Made by a program: the position numbers and the translations under genes. A stretch of 64,000 nucleotides of DNA, from contig VXCM01000957.1 in NCBI GenBank assembly GCA_014773175.1, forward strand, positions 1 through 64,000, written 5' to 3'. Numbering within the stretch: the stretch's first letter is position 1; every line of letters starts with the position of its first letter. Of this stretch, positions 1 through 12,393 are shown piece after piece. Origin of the DNA: Lucifuga dentata. Taxonomy: Eukaryota > Chordata > Actinopteri > Ophidiiformes > Bythitidae. The notes under the pieces were generated by a model. It was not told the DNA's origin. It ran no database searches and worked only from the letters and a program-made list of their open reading frames with translations.

Positions 1-434
1 TCAAAATCAAATATTCAAGCAATACACCCACCTTAAAAATTGATGTTTCGCCTGCTAATAGTTACACAGCCTTTAAAGTTTTAGATGAATGCAGGTCTTC
101 TTTTGGGACAATATTCCCCAGTGGACATACATTCACTCTGCGCTTTTTATTGTGCTTAAACGCTAAAATTACGAAACTTTGAAAAAAACCCGAATACACT
201 TCTTGTTTGCAATGATGGATTACCTATCCCAAGAACGTTTCAAGTATCAACAAGTTGATTTTAATAGTGTACCAGAATGAACTGAAACCAGTGGTGGTCT
301 GGAAGGTAGGAAAAACATTTTTTAATTCACCGTTCCAGTAGTATGCTTCGGGAAATGATTGTCAGTAACGTTTTGTGTATGAAAATTTAATATATTAGGC
401 TCGAACATGCAAAATGGGTGGGATGGTCCTTTAA
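1..434. repeat. TTAA-flanked inverted-repeat element, copy 1 (cut by window edge)
   Basis: This is the right-hand portion of a dispersed element seen at least seven more times in the window. It starts inside the element, runs through the shared core (the phrase GATGGATTACCTATCCCAAG near 211 recurs in the other copies) and ends with ATGGTCCTTTAA at 423-434, the complement of the family's left end TTAAAGGACCAT. The left end lies outside the window. It is non-coding here. It belongs to the family whose longest copy is at 9158-10100. Confidence 0.85.
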
Positions 435-2700
435 GGACATTTTATGAACTGAACAATTAATTGGAAAAAATACTCAAGTAGAATAATCGATTCAATCTAT
501 TTCAATGGATCTTTTAGTCAAAATTTGTTATTTTGTCTAATGATTTAAGAAAGTATTCATTTTATAATAGTGTGAAACAGAAATGCAAGCAGAGCCTCCT
601 GTTTGATTATCTGTAAATATTTAGTAAATGTCCTTGATCAGTGACAATGAATTGATTATCATTGTCGGTTTTGTGGAAACTGATTGATGAATTGACTGAT
701 CACTTCAGATCTCTGAGGGAGTCCTGATCACTTTCTGTTTTTTTGTTGTCTGAATGTTTGGACAGATTTCTACATAATGTAATTCTATTGCATCTCTCTG
801 GAGGTTACAAGTCGTCTCCAAACACACCGAACATACACAACAAGAAAGGTTTCTCTTTTGCCGTTTGTGTCAGACACCTGACTGGGATTTGCATTCACGA
901 CCTCCTCCTGCTTTAAATCAGCCATCTGCTGCAGTCAAAGCTCAGTAACCTCTTCATCTGATTCCCTCACTGGCTTGTATCTGGACACTTATTATTCACT
1001 TAAGCTTTCTTTGCATTATTGCTGCATGACATTATATTTTGTTTCTGCTTTGACGGCTGTCTGCTCAGATGAGCAGGATTCTCCCAAACCCTGCCAAACC
1101 ACTCGGAGCGCCGCTACATCATTAGGAAGTAATAATGGGTGTGAGAACTAATGGCCTCTGCAAGACGTGTGTGTGTTTGTGTGTCCTGCTGTTCTCCCTC
1201 TGCCCCAACTNCCCCCCCACCCCTTTTTATTAGCAGTGAATATGAGGCAGACTGAAAATGTGGGCCAAGGTGAGAGAGAGACCGCAGACAGTTGAAAGAA
1301 GAACAAATCAGTCTTTTTCTCTTCTACTCCCTCCTCTCCTGCTCCTGCTGCTCATCACACATTAATGTCTCTCTCCTTTTCTCTGTCCCTCTCTCCTCCC
1401 CGTTCCCTTTTGCCCCCTCGNGCGTCGGCTGCAGCCAAGCAGGCAGCCATTGCACAGAGAGGGGGAGAGTCATTGCCCACTCTCTGCTTTTTCCTCCTCT
1501 TTTGACGTCACACCACAGTTTTGCACTTCTTTCTTATTATCTATTTATCCTTTGTTCAGAGAGGTAGTTCTCAGAAGAGCAAAGAAAGAAAAAGAATGTA
1601 TTTTTCACTAGAGATCGTATCAGTGTGTGCAGTTCACAGAGCATCCTTCCCCTCCCCTCCATGTTAAGATCAGGCTTTGTGTGCAACAGAGAACGAGCGT
1701 ACAGTAGTTTGTGGTAATAACAGATGGCTCTGTGTGTGTGTGTGTGTGTGTGTGCATATGTGTGAGAATGTGTGTGTGTGCACGGGAAGATGACTAAGTC
1801 CGTTGAGTCTCATGTGTTTCCGTGTCTGACTTTGTGTAGCGGACGCGTAATCTCCAGTGTGACATAATGATAATCTGGTTAAAGCAGACGGCCACGTTTG
1901 GCCTTCTGGCTGTTGCACGTTAGAAGCTCTTCACTGTGCACATGCACGCAGGCTGGCAGCAGCGCTCCTCGCTGTGGCCCACAGGGACTGATTATGGTCC
2001 ATGCTCACCAGTGGGGATCTGGTTGTCCTTCATGGTAGGGAGGTTTAAAGTGTTTTCCATTCTTTGTCTTTCATTGTTTAGCATTTTATTGTGTTCCTGC
2101 TATTTGTTTTGAGTTTGATTATAAATTGGAACTTGGGTAAAATAAATAAATAAAACAGCCCTTTAAATTTAAGATCCTCATAAAGAGATTGGCACCATTT
2201 TCTCAAATCCCATTTCACAATGTGACATCAACTGAACGTGACGCCACCCCACCCCACACATTCAAGGGCACAAATACTTTAGTGTTTCATATAGGTCAGA
2301 ATCCTTGCACACATTTCTGATAACTTAAAGTGGTCAAACACTTTTCCACAGACATCCTTGGTAGTTCAAACACATCAAGATCAGTGACACATGCATCATC
2401 TTCCCACATCAGCACCTAAATAAACAGCATATTATATTTGCCAGTGGCATTGTATCTGTTAGAGTTTGAATCGCAGACATATCAGCTGTGTGTAAAGGAT
2501 CTTTCATTCAGCAACTGTCTGCTTTGGTCTTTGGAGGCTTTTACATCTTGTTTACTGCAGTTTTAATTTGAGCTGGCAGGTAAGACATTGAATGCATCAT
2601 CAGATTGGGGCTCAAGCAGCTCTGCCTTCCTAAAGCTGTCAAGACAGACTTCGAAATGACACATTTTTTTCTGCTTTTTGAAAAGACCAAACGTCTTTAG

Positions 2701-2747
<47 letters not shown>

Positions 2748-5284
2748 GTAAGGGAAAATTATGAGCGAATCCTTTAGGACTTGATGTGGTTTTTAGGAAC
2801 CACTGGAGGAGGAAAATATCCTAAAGTATCCTAAAATGCAACCGCAGAGGCCATGGTGAGACAGATTAGACACCACGTGATGCAGGTTGTCTGGTCTGCA
2901 TGAACCTATGTGCACTCCGTGTGTGATACACGCCTCAGGCGTGAGTCACGTGGACACCCGCACTTCCTGTTTCTGTTTGGTATGTACAGATTCTGCAGGT
3001 TGCTGCCTGCTGTTGTCATCTTGTGTTTCTTTTTCCACACAGTTCTTTCATGAGTGGGGAGACATTCATGTTTTGTGATTTTTCTAGGATATCCGACTGT
3101 GTTTTCCTCCCGCTGCGTCTCTGAGGCAGTTTGTGTACATGCACTTTTGAAATTGGTAGATTATGTCACTACTCTTATTATGGAAATTAGTTTGGAAATG
3201 CCTTAGATTTATGGTTATTTTATCTCTTTTTCTGATTTTGTGATTTTGTGTGAATAAGCTGCAGGGTACCTCACCTTATTAGATTAATATTTGTCTAATG
3301 TTCTCCCTGTGCATCTCTTTTTTATGCTTTTTGAGTGTGAAAAACCGCTTTCTGTTCACTTTGATTTTGCTTAAATGTTAGCTGTTTGTCCCTTTTTTAT
3401 TTATTTATTTATTTAGGCAGTGAAACAACTTTTCTGTTGCAATCAGATTCCAGTATGTAGACGAAGCACCAGCCTTACTCAGTCGGGCTCCTGGCTTAGT
3501 AAAAATGTAGCTTGTGTTGGATATTTGAAGCAGAAATGTCTGAGGAGACTGAAATATTTAAAGTTCGGGTGTTTTACTGCTCATGGACACTGTTGGCCCT
3601 GCAGCTTCTCATTGTTAAAAATCTGAGCAGCTTATTCAGAGTTGAACTGTTGACTGCTTGTTGGCTTCGCTCCAAACTGCTTTGTAGAGCATAACAGATC
3701 TTCAGATTTACTGTTTTCTCCCTGGATTTGTAATTTCAGACACTGAGTTATTATAGTAGTAAAGCGTCACATATTTTCTGCATAAATGCTCCAAATTATT
3801 ATCAGGTCTTTCCTGTTGTTGTCTGTCAGTGTCCAGCTAAGACATTTATGTGACTGTTGCTCCATCAGTTATTTGTGCAGCAGCTCACTGCCAATCACTA
3901 ACGCATCTGACCTTGGACATTGAAATTAACAGTAAAAATGAACAATTTGGTGGAAAAGGTAGTTGCTCGGGTAATTAGATTTTTTTTTCCGTTTTGGGCA
4001 ACATACAGCTTCTAATTGGTTCTGATTATCTGTCGCTGTTATTTCCAGCTGTTACGGATACCTGATAATCTAAAATTTTTTAACTAGACCAGATATGTCC
4101 AACCCAACAGACCATATAATTACCTTGGGATCTCTCAACTATCATAAGTCCTCCATCTGCTGAAAAAAATCTAATGAAGCCAAAAAAAATTGGAATAGAA
4201 AATATTCAGTATGACATGAAAACCAAACAGATTTAAATCTAACTAAACAGCACCTACATGCATATTACACATGCATATAATCAAGGGGGTCAAACAACAG
4301 AATGCAGTATTTGCTGAGTTTTCAGTGCACTGAGCAGGACATGCTGTTATTGCACTTCTGTCTGGACATTTGAGCTGATGATTTTGCAGTCACAGGATGA
4401 TCCCTCAGGCCACCACATCCGCCAAGCTGCAAGTTAATTGAATCCCCTTAAATCAATCCAGACTGAAGTAATCCGCTGCCCTCAAGCACCCAGCGTTCAC
4501 CCCAGATATCACTCCAGCAGTCTTCACAGATAAACCAGAGATGAGTGAAAAGCAAAGATAACATGCCGCCACACAGTGTGAAAAATATGTTGAGGAGACC
4601 AGAGAAAGGAAATGTGCAATTACAGGCAACAGCTGAGGCTGATTAGGGTCAGATTCTACACATTTTATTTTTTATTTTTTTATTTTTTTTAGAAAATAAT
4701 CAAAGTGGCAAATGGCAATTTTTAAAGGAAAATAAGTTCATTAGAGGATTGTGCTGAATTGGTTGCTATGGATACCATCCTTGTAATGAGGGTTGGTTTC
4801 AAGGGTCTAATATCCATTTATACAGATAATTTTTGTCACCTTGTTAATAATTAAGTGTACAACTTTGAACAGTGGCACAGACAGAAGTAAATGACATGAA
4901 TCCACTTCAACTTGAGCTCCATGCAACATCAGCAAATCAGTGCCTGTAATATATGGAGAGACAAAGTTTGTAGGTTGTTGCAGGCAGAGATCTACAGAGC
5001 CGCTCGTTTCCAAAGCCTGTGGCTGTAATAAAAGAGAATATGCTTCCTCCGTTTCTCCCAGTTGTATTTTATTCATTTGGGCTCAGCCACCTTGTTTGAA
5101 TTATGACCTGTCAACACTTTATTAAGTAATAAAGTGGGCATTCTTTTCTTTACACATGGTGGCTTTTATTTGAAGCCAGCTCTTTTCAATGGATTCTTCT
5201 GCACTCAGCTGTGATTTTTTTTTTTCTTTTCTCCTCCTATATAGTTTTCTAGCGGTGGCATTAGGAAGCGTCAAAGCATATAAT
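435..5284. other. Gene-free stretch with microsatellites
   Basis: I find no coding exon here. Open frames are short and low in complexity. Visible structure: a TG run at about 1728-1754, a 36-base CT run at 2706-2741, and single N bases at 1211 (in a C run) and 1421. The moderately GC-rich stretch 1060-1500 around the two N bases could hold a regulatory region or a non-coding first exon of stag1, but no splice-supported exon can be proved. Confidence 0.6.
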
Positions 5285-5874
5285 TTAAAGGACCATACTA
5301 TCCATTTTGTATGTTTGAGCCTAATACAATCAATTTTTATACATGTAAGGTTACTGACAATCATTTTTCAAAGGATAAAACTGTATTTCAACTTTAGTGA
5401 TATTTTGCAAAACCTCTTAATCATTCAAAATCAAATATTCAAGCAATACACCCACCTTAAAAATCCATGATTGCCTGCTAATAGTTACGCAGCCTTATGA
5501 AGTCACGGTCATTTAAATTTTTTGATAAGGTCTTCTTTTGGGACTATATTCCCCGGTGAATATACATTCACTACATTCACTCTGCACTTTTTATTGCACT
5601 TAATGCTAAAAGTACAAAACTTTGTAAAAACCTGAATATACGTGTTGTTCGTAATGATGGATTACCTATCTCAAGAACGTTTCAAGTATCAATAAGTTGA
5701 TTTTATTAGCGTACCAGAATGAACTGAAACCAATGGCAGTCTGAAAGGTAGGAAAAAAAGATTAACTCACTGTTTCAGTAGTATGCTTTGGGAAATGATT
5801 GTCAGTAACGTTATGTGTATGAAAATTGAATATATTAGGCTCAAACATCCAAAATGGGTGGTATGGTTCTTCAA
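5285..5874. repeat. TTAA-flanked inverted-repeat element, copy 2
   Basis: The copy starts TTAAAGGACCATAC at 5285 and ends with the complementary arm (ATGGTTCTTCAA, decayed) at about 5874. It is about 590 bp. The terminal arms are inverted copies of one another over roughly 80-100 bp with mismatches; TTTGAGCCTAATA near the left end pairs with TATTAGGCTCAAA near the right end. The core matches copies 1, 3, 4 and 6. No open frame survives. Confidence 0.85.
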
Positions 5875-6633
5875 CGTTTCTTTAAACATCCTCCCTGAGG
5901 AAGGTGATGGATGAGAAAAAAAATCTCAAACCTGTTGTTATTAAGAGAAAGGAAACTACTGCTTTGAAACGTGAGCCAAAACACATTTAATTCGACATTA
6001 CTTGTGAAAAACTAGCCTGATTAAAGAGAGACTTGAGTATAGCCTTCAAAAGTAATATTTGTCTGCCTGACATGTTTTAGAGTTTATCTATAAACCATAT
6101 TAAATATAAATTTAGGTTAAATATAGATTTTCTGTCTGAGTTCAGATGAATGTGAGGAAAAACTCTGCCCATGAGGTGTTTGCCATTTGTTGTGTTTACT
6201 CTTCGCAGTTTTATCTTGCCTACTCACTCTGGCTTTTTGGGGCAAAAAAATCATTTTGCAGATGTGCCTAAGCATTATGGGTAACGATGCATAATATGTT
6301 GTGGTCTGATCTGGATTGACTAAATGTAATGTGTCATTGTGACACCTTATTCATACAACAAGTAGTAATACTGCTGTTATCTGGGAACGTGTTAATAAGC
6401 TGCCTGGGACTGAACTGCAGTAAAATGGGACAAGCTGGATCATACTTAGTATATTAATTATCTTGCTGGCTCTTAAAGCTTTTTGGCTCTTCAGAGTCAA
6501 CTCCACCGAAATCAACTGGCATGTGAAAACAATTACGACTTTTCCTTCTTACCACTGAGCCACAAATTATTACATTTCAACATCCTAAGCAGAATGTGGA
6601 TTTTCGGAGCCTGTTCTGCTGCAACCTGCTATA
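5875..6633. other. Gene-free spacer
   Basis: AT-rich DNA between two transposon copies. I see no exon, RNA gene or strong motif in it. Confidence 0.5.
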
Positions 6634-7498
6634 CGCTACAGGCCAGAAGTTTGAAGTCACTCCCAGATTTATAAAAAAAATAATCAATACACTGTTTGTT
6701 TTATAATTTATTGCACAGGAAATGACAAAAATACATTAAATAAATGTAAGTAATTAGTTTTCAAGAAGAATTTGTCAACATAAAAGTACTTTGAAGTCAT
6801 TTTAGGCTCAGACTTTGGTTTTGTCAAAGTAACTGGCCTTAAAACTGCTGCACAAATTCCCAGCATATACTGCAGTCATTTTTGGAAATAGTTCCTGGCA
6901 GTGATTCCTAACCACTTTTCAAGCACTCTAACAGTTTTTTTTCATTGCCTGGACATTTGCTCTGAACTTGCCTATCAAGCTCATCCCATGCCAGCTCAAT
7001 GGGAGAAAGATCTGGAGACTGGGGTGGCCAAGTCATGATTCTCAAAACCTTTTGCTTCTCTTTTGAATGGATGTAATTTTGGCATAATTTTGCTAAATGT
7101 TTTGGATTGTCCTCCTGTTGAAGAATAAATTTTGTCCAATAATTCATAAACTGGATGGAATCACGTGTCTTTGAAGGATGGAATGGTAATTGTCTTTCTT
7201 CATAATTCCTTTAACTTGGACCAAGTCTATTAAAAGACATAAGCAAGGGAGTTGGAGCACAACTGCAGTGCCAGTGCACTAATAGAGACTGGGCATGTCT
7301 TCATTAAAAATAATTTCTTAAGCCATAGTGGCTACATAATATGCTTTTGTTCACAAATTCTTCTCGAAAACTAATTACTTACATTTATGTATCTTTGTCA
7401 TTTCCTGTGCAATAAATTGCAAAAACAAACTGTATTGATGATTTTTTTTTTTTTTTTTTTTTAATCTGGGGGTGGCCTCAAACTTCTGGCCTGTAGTG
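6634..7498 (-). mobile_element. Tc1/mariner-like DNA transposon, internally deleted
   Basis: Inverted terminal repeats of about 150 bp bound this 865-bp element. The left arm begins CTACAGGCCAGAAGTTTG after position 6636 and the right arm ends with its complement CAAACTTCTGGCCTGTAG before 7498, each next to TA, the Tc1/mariner target. The arms continue in parallel (CACAGGAAATGACAAA at about 6715 against its complement near 7400). Between them only the C-terminal catalytic part of a Tc1-type transposase remains, on the minus strand. The element is a dead, non-autonomous remnant. Confidence 0.92.
6908..7147 (-). pseudogene. Tc1-type transposase fragment (DDE catalytic C-terminal region)
   Basis: The 79-residue minus-strand frame holds the typical Tc1 transposase segment: a QQEDNPKH block (from the usual QQDNDPKH containing the second catalytic Asp), then TWPPQSPDLSPIELAWDELD, where PDLSPIE holds the third acidic catalytic residue. 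The N-terminal paired-like DNA-binding domains and the first Asp are gone, so it cannot be active. The usual family protein is about 340 residues. Confidence 0.93.
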
Positions 7499-9157
7499 TA
7501 TATCTCTCTTATGGAGAGGGAATGTGTAGAGTTGTTTTGTTGGTTGTGTGTGTTTACCTGACAACTTGCGTCCTCTTCAGTGACACAAACAGGCCCGTTA
7601 TATGTTTTGGCTTTATTAACGCGTCAGGAAAGCAACTGACATGGAAACAACCTGTAACTGTTTGACTAGATACACGAAAAACCAGCCTTTTCTTTCTGCC
7701 TTTACATTCTGAGGCAGTGAAACATGAATCTGATAATGAAATTAACTCAGCGGCGTACGGCTTCATTCATCTTTGCCAGGTTGTCTTGTGCTGTTTGTAT
7801 TTCCAGCTTTACAAGTCATTTCAATATAACCGAGCAAGAAATGATACAAAGCTTAAGATTTTTTTTCCCGAGTTATTCCACAAGACTTCATTCTTTCAGT
7901 ATATTTATCAGTTGATTTTGTGTTCCTGTCACCTTTTGTGGTGTTCTGTCCTAATCCTATTTGCACCAAACATGTTTCTGTTGTAGGTAACCCCAGGGGA
8001 AGTAGATATCAGGAAATACTCTCTCTCTCTGGCTTAAAAATAGAGGCTATATTGGCTGTGTTCGTGGCAGCATATAGGACGTGTATCTGAGCAACTGTCT
8101 TCTTTCTACATTCTTAGCGTTGAACCCACTCTTGAGTTTTTCTGTCTTGAAGGCGGCACAGTGCTGGAAACATGGGCTTACTACATTTGCTCTCTAGAGA
8201 TAATGGCCAATTATAGCAGATGCATTACAGGTTATAGTTGTCGGGAAGAATCGGCCAATGGGGACCGAAGTGTGTGTTTGTGTGTGTGTGTGTGTGTGTG
8301 CGCACTGAGTTTTCAATTTCAATATTTGCAACACCAGCTTTTTCCATGAAACAGACCAAGTAGATGGATGTAAGAGAGAGAAAGCAATGAGCCCTTACTG
8401 TTTTCACCAATTAAAGCTGTAGAAGCTTGAAACAATTGAAGTATTGATTATACAATAACAACTGTGCTGCATCTCAATATTAGAAAAGTCTTCCAGGTAA
8501 TTAACGTTCTGTGTTTATACAAGTCTTTATTGAAGAAAATGCCATAACGGCACTATTGATGTGTTTTATAACAGCTTGAATAGGTGTTGATGAAAGTGCT
8601 GCTGAGAATTCTGGTCTAATCAGACCCGTCTCCTCAGGCAAGAGATTGGAGAGAATTTCAGAGCTGCAGCCCATTTGATCTTATCTGAATCAGTGAATTA
8701 ATTGCTACATTTTTTTTGTATTTATCCTTGGTAAAGTTCTGGTTCACGCTCCTTGTCACTGAGTCACTGACGTTTCACAGCAGCTGTCTGATTTGCTGCA
8801 GGTAATAAAAAGTGTCATTTACTTAACGTAAGCTTTCTTTAGCTGTAGATAAATCAAGAGATCATTAGATCATCTTGTCGTTGGTTCAGAATTCAGAACC
8901 AGATATGATCACGTTCACACCACAAACAGTTTGGTTGTTAGTTTGTGAAAAGGGTCAAAAGGGTTTTGATGTTGCTTGTCCCCAACCAAATGCGATTGCT
9001 CTTTTCAAACCTGCAAAAGTGGATTTTACCAAATGGGAGAAACCCAAACCTAAGTTTATACCAACCTGACTAAAGCACGTAGTTGTAAAAGCATTAGTGG
9101 TAATGTGCACATTGATTAACAAAACGTTGCACTGGATGCACTTTGTGTAGTTGATGC
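7499..9157. other. Gene-free stretch
   Basis: No supported exon. A GT run lies at about 8272-8300. Short open frames on both strands lack splice sites or recognisable protein content. Confidence 0.5.
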
Positions 9158-10100
9158 TTAAAGGACCATACCGGCTATTTTGCATGTTTGAGCCTAATAT
9201 ATTCAATTTTCATACATGTTACATTACTGACAACCATTTCTTAAAGGATACAACTGTATTTCAGCTTTCTGGATATTTTGCAAAATCTCTTAATCTTTCA
9301 AAATCAAATATTCAAGCGATACACCTTAAAAATCAATGTTTCACCTGCTAATAGTTACGCAGCCTTATAAAGTCATGGTCGTTTAAATTTTTTGATAAAC
9401 GCAGGTCTTCTTTTGGGACTATATTCCCCGGTGGAGACATACATCTTTTCTATGTAGTTCTGCAGTGGATCAGTCAGCAGGACAGCCGTCCCGCCAACAA
9501 GTGAATCTGATTGGACAGTCTGCTCTGTGAAGCACACCACAACATTGTATCTCCGAGAGACACAGTTAGAAGATAACGCTAAAACCATGAAGTGTGTTGT
9601 TCCTGGATGTGAAAATTCTTACAGCCGTTGCGATTTGGAATAACTGCATTTTCATACTTTTCCTAGTAACTTTGAAGTGCGCAGACTATGGCTAATTGCA
9701 GTCCAGCATCCAGAGTATGGGGTCAGTACATCGATGGCCGTAATACAATTGTTATGAGTTTGCAGCGATCACTTCACCGTTCAGATCACTCCGCGCTTTT
9801 TATTGCGCTTAAATGCTAAAATTACGTAACTTCGAAAAAAAACCCTGAATATACATCTTGTTAACAATGATGGATTACCTATCCCAAGAATGTTTCAAGT
9901 ATCAGCAAGTCAATTTTAATACCAAAAGTTGATTTTAGTACCAGAACGAACCGAAACCAATGGAGGGGGAAGGTAGGAAAAAGCGTTTTAATTCACTGTT
10001 CCAGTAGTATGCTTTGGGAAATGATTGTCAGTAACGTTATGTGTATGAAAATTAAATATATTAAGCTGAAACTTGCAAAATGGCCGGTATGGTCCTTTAA
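9158..10100 (+). mobile_element. Long copy of the TTAA-flanked element, probable Kolobok-type derivative
   Basis: This 943-bp copy begins TTAAAGGACCATACC at 9158 and ends GGTATGGTCCTTTAA at 10100, with complementary arms (GGCTATTTTGCATGTTTGAGC on the left reads back on the right with a few changes). TTAA lies at both ends, as a duplicated TTAA target would. Compared with the roughly 590-bp copies it keeps about 340 bp of extra interior (about 9440-9785) that includes a broken THAP-domain reading frame. TTAA targets plus a THAP-bearing transposase are characteristic of the Kolobok superfamily. P-element relatives also carry THAP but make 8-bp target duplications, and piggyBac uses TTAA but has no THAP domain. 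The Kolobok label is inference. Confidence 0.75.
9587..9757 (+). pseudogene. THAP zinc-finger remnant of a transposase
   Basis: A frame opening at ATG 9587 reads with a single in-frame stop (TAA at 9641) to TGA at 9755. It shows the C-x4-C pair of a THAP finger (KCVVPGCENSYSR, residues 2-14), then, after the stop, a block HFHTFPSN with the His and Pro of the THAP core, and RRLWLIAVQ with the conserved Trp. The order and spacing match the N-terminal half of a C2CH THAP domain. The zinc-binding second half and any catalytic domain are missing. It is non-functional. Confidence 0.75.
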
Positions 10101-10397
10101 AAGACATGGACTACGTTAGGACTGTTTTAGGTTAAAAACTGATGTACTGAGTTTTTAAGTTTGTGAAATTAGCTAATTTTTGGAAAGTAGCTATCATTAG
10201 AAAAAGTCTCAGAGAGAGAGAGAGAGAGTCTGGAGTCTAACTTTCACCAGCACTGGATAGAGTCTATCTGATTAAACGGACTGTGATTGGATCTATAACT
10301 GGTCCCGTTCTGTTCTGTTCTCCCCTCAGCGTGATCCCTCCTGTCTGCACTCAGCCAATCAAATATTCCATCACCACAAGGCTTATGACCCACACCA

Positions 10398-10411
10398 GTT
10401 GCTATAGCAAC
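10398..10411. promoter_or_regulatory. RFX/X-box-like palindrome
   Basis: GTTGCTATAGCAAC is a perfect 14-base palindrome matching the X-box consensus GTTNCNNNGNAAC bound by RFX proteins. A CCAAT box (AGCCAATCAAAT) lies about 45 bp upstream, a pairing typical of RFX/NF-Y elements. No neighbouring exon is known, so whether it is a promoter or enhancer is open. Confidence 0.4.
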
Positions 10412-11019
10412 CCCAGCCTGCCTCCCAGAGAACATGTCATGCATGTTAAGTGGTTCTTGGATGCTCTCGTTGTCTCTCTCTCCGTCTTGCACTCTCTTAA
10501 GTAGACAGGAGAATGATGAAGTGACTCGGCAGACCGCAGATGGTCAACACACAAGTTTCCTGAACGTGAAGTACAACTCATAACTCCACCGCCTGACCTC
10601 TGTTACGTTTAAGCACGACTGATTTTATAGGAATATATGTAGTATATATTATCCTTATATTTTCAACCATAAAAGTTTACAGATTAACTTTTTTACATGA
10701 ACACTCAATAGAGTGATTGTGTGTATATATTCAGAATAAAAACAGGAACTTAATTGAAATGTTTAGATCAATTTGCATCATCCCTGCAGAAAAAGATCAC
10801 ATGAAAAGAAAGTTATGGGTGTTTTTTTTCTATTCTTCATATTCTTACTTTTACCCCTTAAAAGATCATATCAGTGGTACCCAACATAAAAAACCTGCAT
10901 ATATTTTATGTTACTGCCAACAGTTTTACAGCAAACACGACATCTATTAAATTGTTTTGTCAAAGTAAACTTTATTTAAACGGGCCAACACAGCGCTGCA
11001 TGAAAGAAAATGTATGTCT

Positions 11020-11297
11020 CCGCCAGGATATATAGTCCCAGGAGAAGAAGACTTTCACAGATAAATTAAAAACAACCATGCCAACTAAATTCAGGCGTGC
11101 ATCTTTGAAAGTGAAACATGGACTTTAAGATGGATGTATCACCTGAGCATTTGATTTTGAAAGATTAGGGAATTTGGCAAAATAACAGGAAAACTAAAAT
11201 ATGGTTTTATGTTTTAGAAAATGGCTGTCAGTATCATAATGTGTATGTGGGTAGTAATTGGGCTTAAACATGCAAAATCACTGATATGGTCCTTTAA
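11020..11297. repeat. TTAA-family element, truncated copy (right end only)
   Basis: The complement of the family left arm ends here as GATATGGTCCTTTAA (to 11297), preceded by GGGCTTAAACATGCAAAATC and, further in, GCATTTGATTTTGAAAGATT and ATATAGTCCCAGGAGAAGA, all complements of interior family sequence. It resembles the diverged subfamily at 45555 more than the 590-bp copies. The other end is missing. Confidence 0.7.
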
Positions 11298-11710
11298 ATC
11301 TTGAAGCCCTTGAACAAGAAATTTGTGAGAATGAAAATCCATATTAAAACATAAACGGCCACAGCAGCTGTTGTTCTATGGAACAGATTTAGGTTTATCC
11401 CACAGCAAGAACAGAACATTAAAGATGAATGATTCTGTTCCATTGAGGCGTAGCAATGAGGAAACATACACAGTATACCTAAATATTAATGTTACAAGTT
11501 CACCCAAGTTTTTGTCTGGTCTAAATATGTGCTGGAGAAAGGTGTGTTACTTATAAAGAAATATAATATATTCAGTATACTATAATTGTAGTATAATAAA
11601 CAATAATTCAGTTTATTTAGCACAGGTAAAGTTTCCTGCTAACTTTACTAAAGTTAAGAGAGAGCATAAGCTCTCTTGAGCCAATTTGACACCTTTAGAG
11701 ACCAAATGTA

Positions 11711-11712
<2 letters not shown>

Positions 11713-11764
<52 letters not shown>
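11713..11764. repeat. (CT)n microsatellite
   Basis: About 26 uninterrupted CT units. A second run of similar length lies at 12336-12390. Confidence 0.97.
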
Positions 11765-11767
<3 letters not shown>

Positions 11768-12332
11768 ACACCACCTGGAATGTCAGAGCAAATGCTTTGA
11801 AATGTTTGCTGAGAAATGGCAAATCTGCTGCTTCCAACTTATTTGGATACCAGCTTAAGATGCTCTGCTGATTTGTGTGTGTGTGAGAAAGGTGATTTTT
11901 TTTTTTTTTTTTTTTTTTTTGACCTTATGTACAGTGTGATGTAAATATTTAATCTCACCCTCGGAGCCAGTAGAGCAATGGAAATTAAAGTTTTTTCACC
12001 CCCATTCATGTCAGTAAAGCAAATCAAAGTGAACTGAGGGAAGACGTGCAAAGTGAATTCAGCTGGCAGCTTCTGTTTTCCTAAAAAATGAGAAGTAGTT
12101 CAGGAGATGCTGCAAATTATTCATAGCCTCCTGTCGAAGCTGCTACACTCTTTGTGTGTCTGTCTGTGTGTGTGTGGTGTGCGTATATGTGTGTGTGAGA
12201 AAGAGGGAGAGACCGAACAAGTGAGAGTGCCGCATTGAGCCAAGAAAATGAGGAAAGCCGTCGTGCGCTGAGGATTATTTAATCGTTGGTCGATAATGGG
12301 TCAGACAGACCCAGCACACGCATAAATACAGA

Positions 12333-12393
<61 letters not shown>

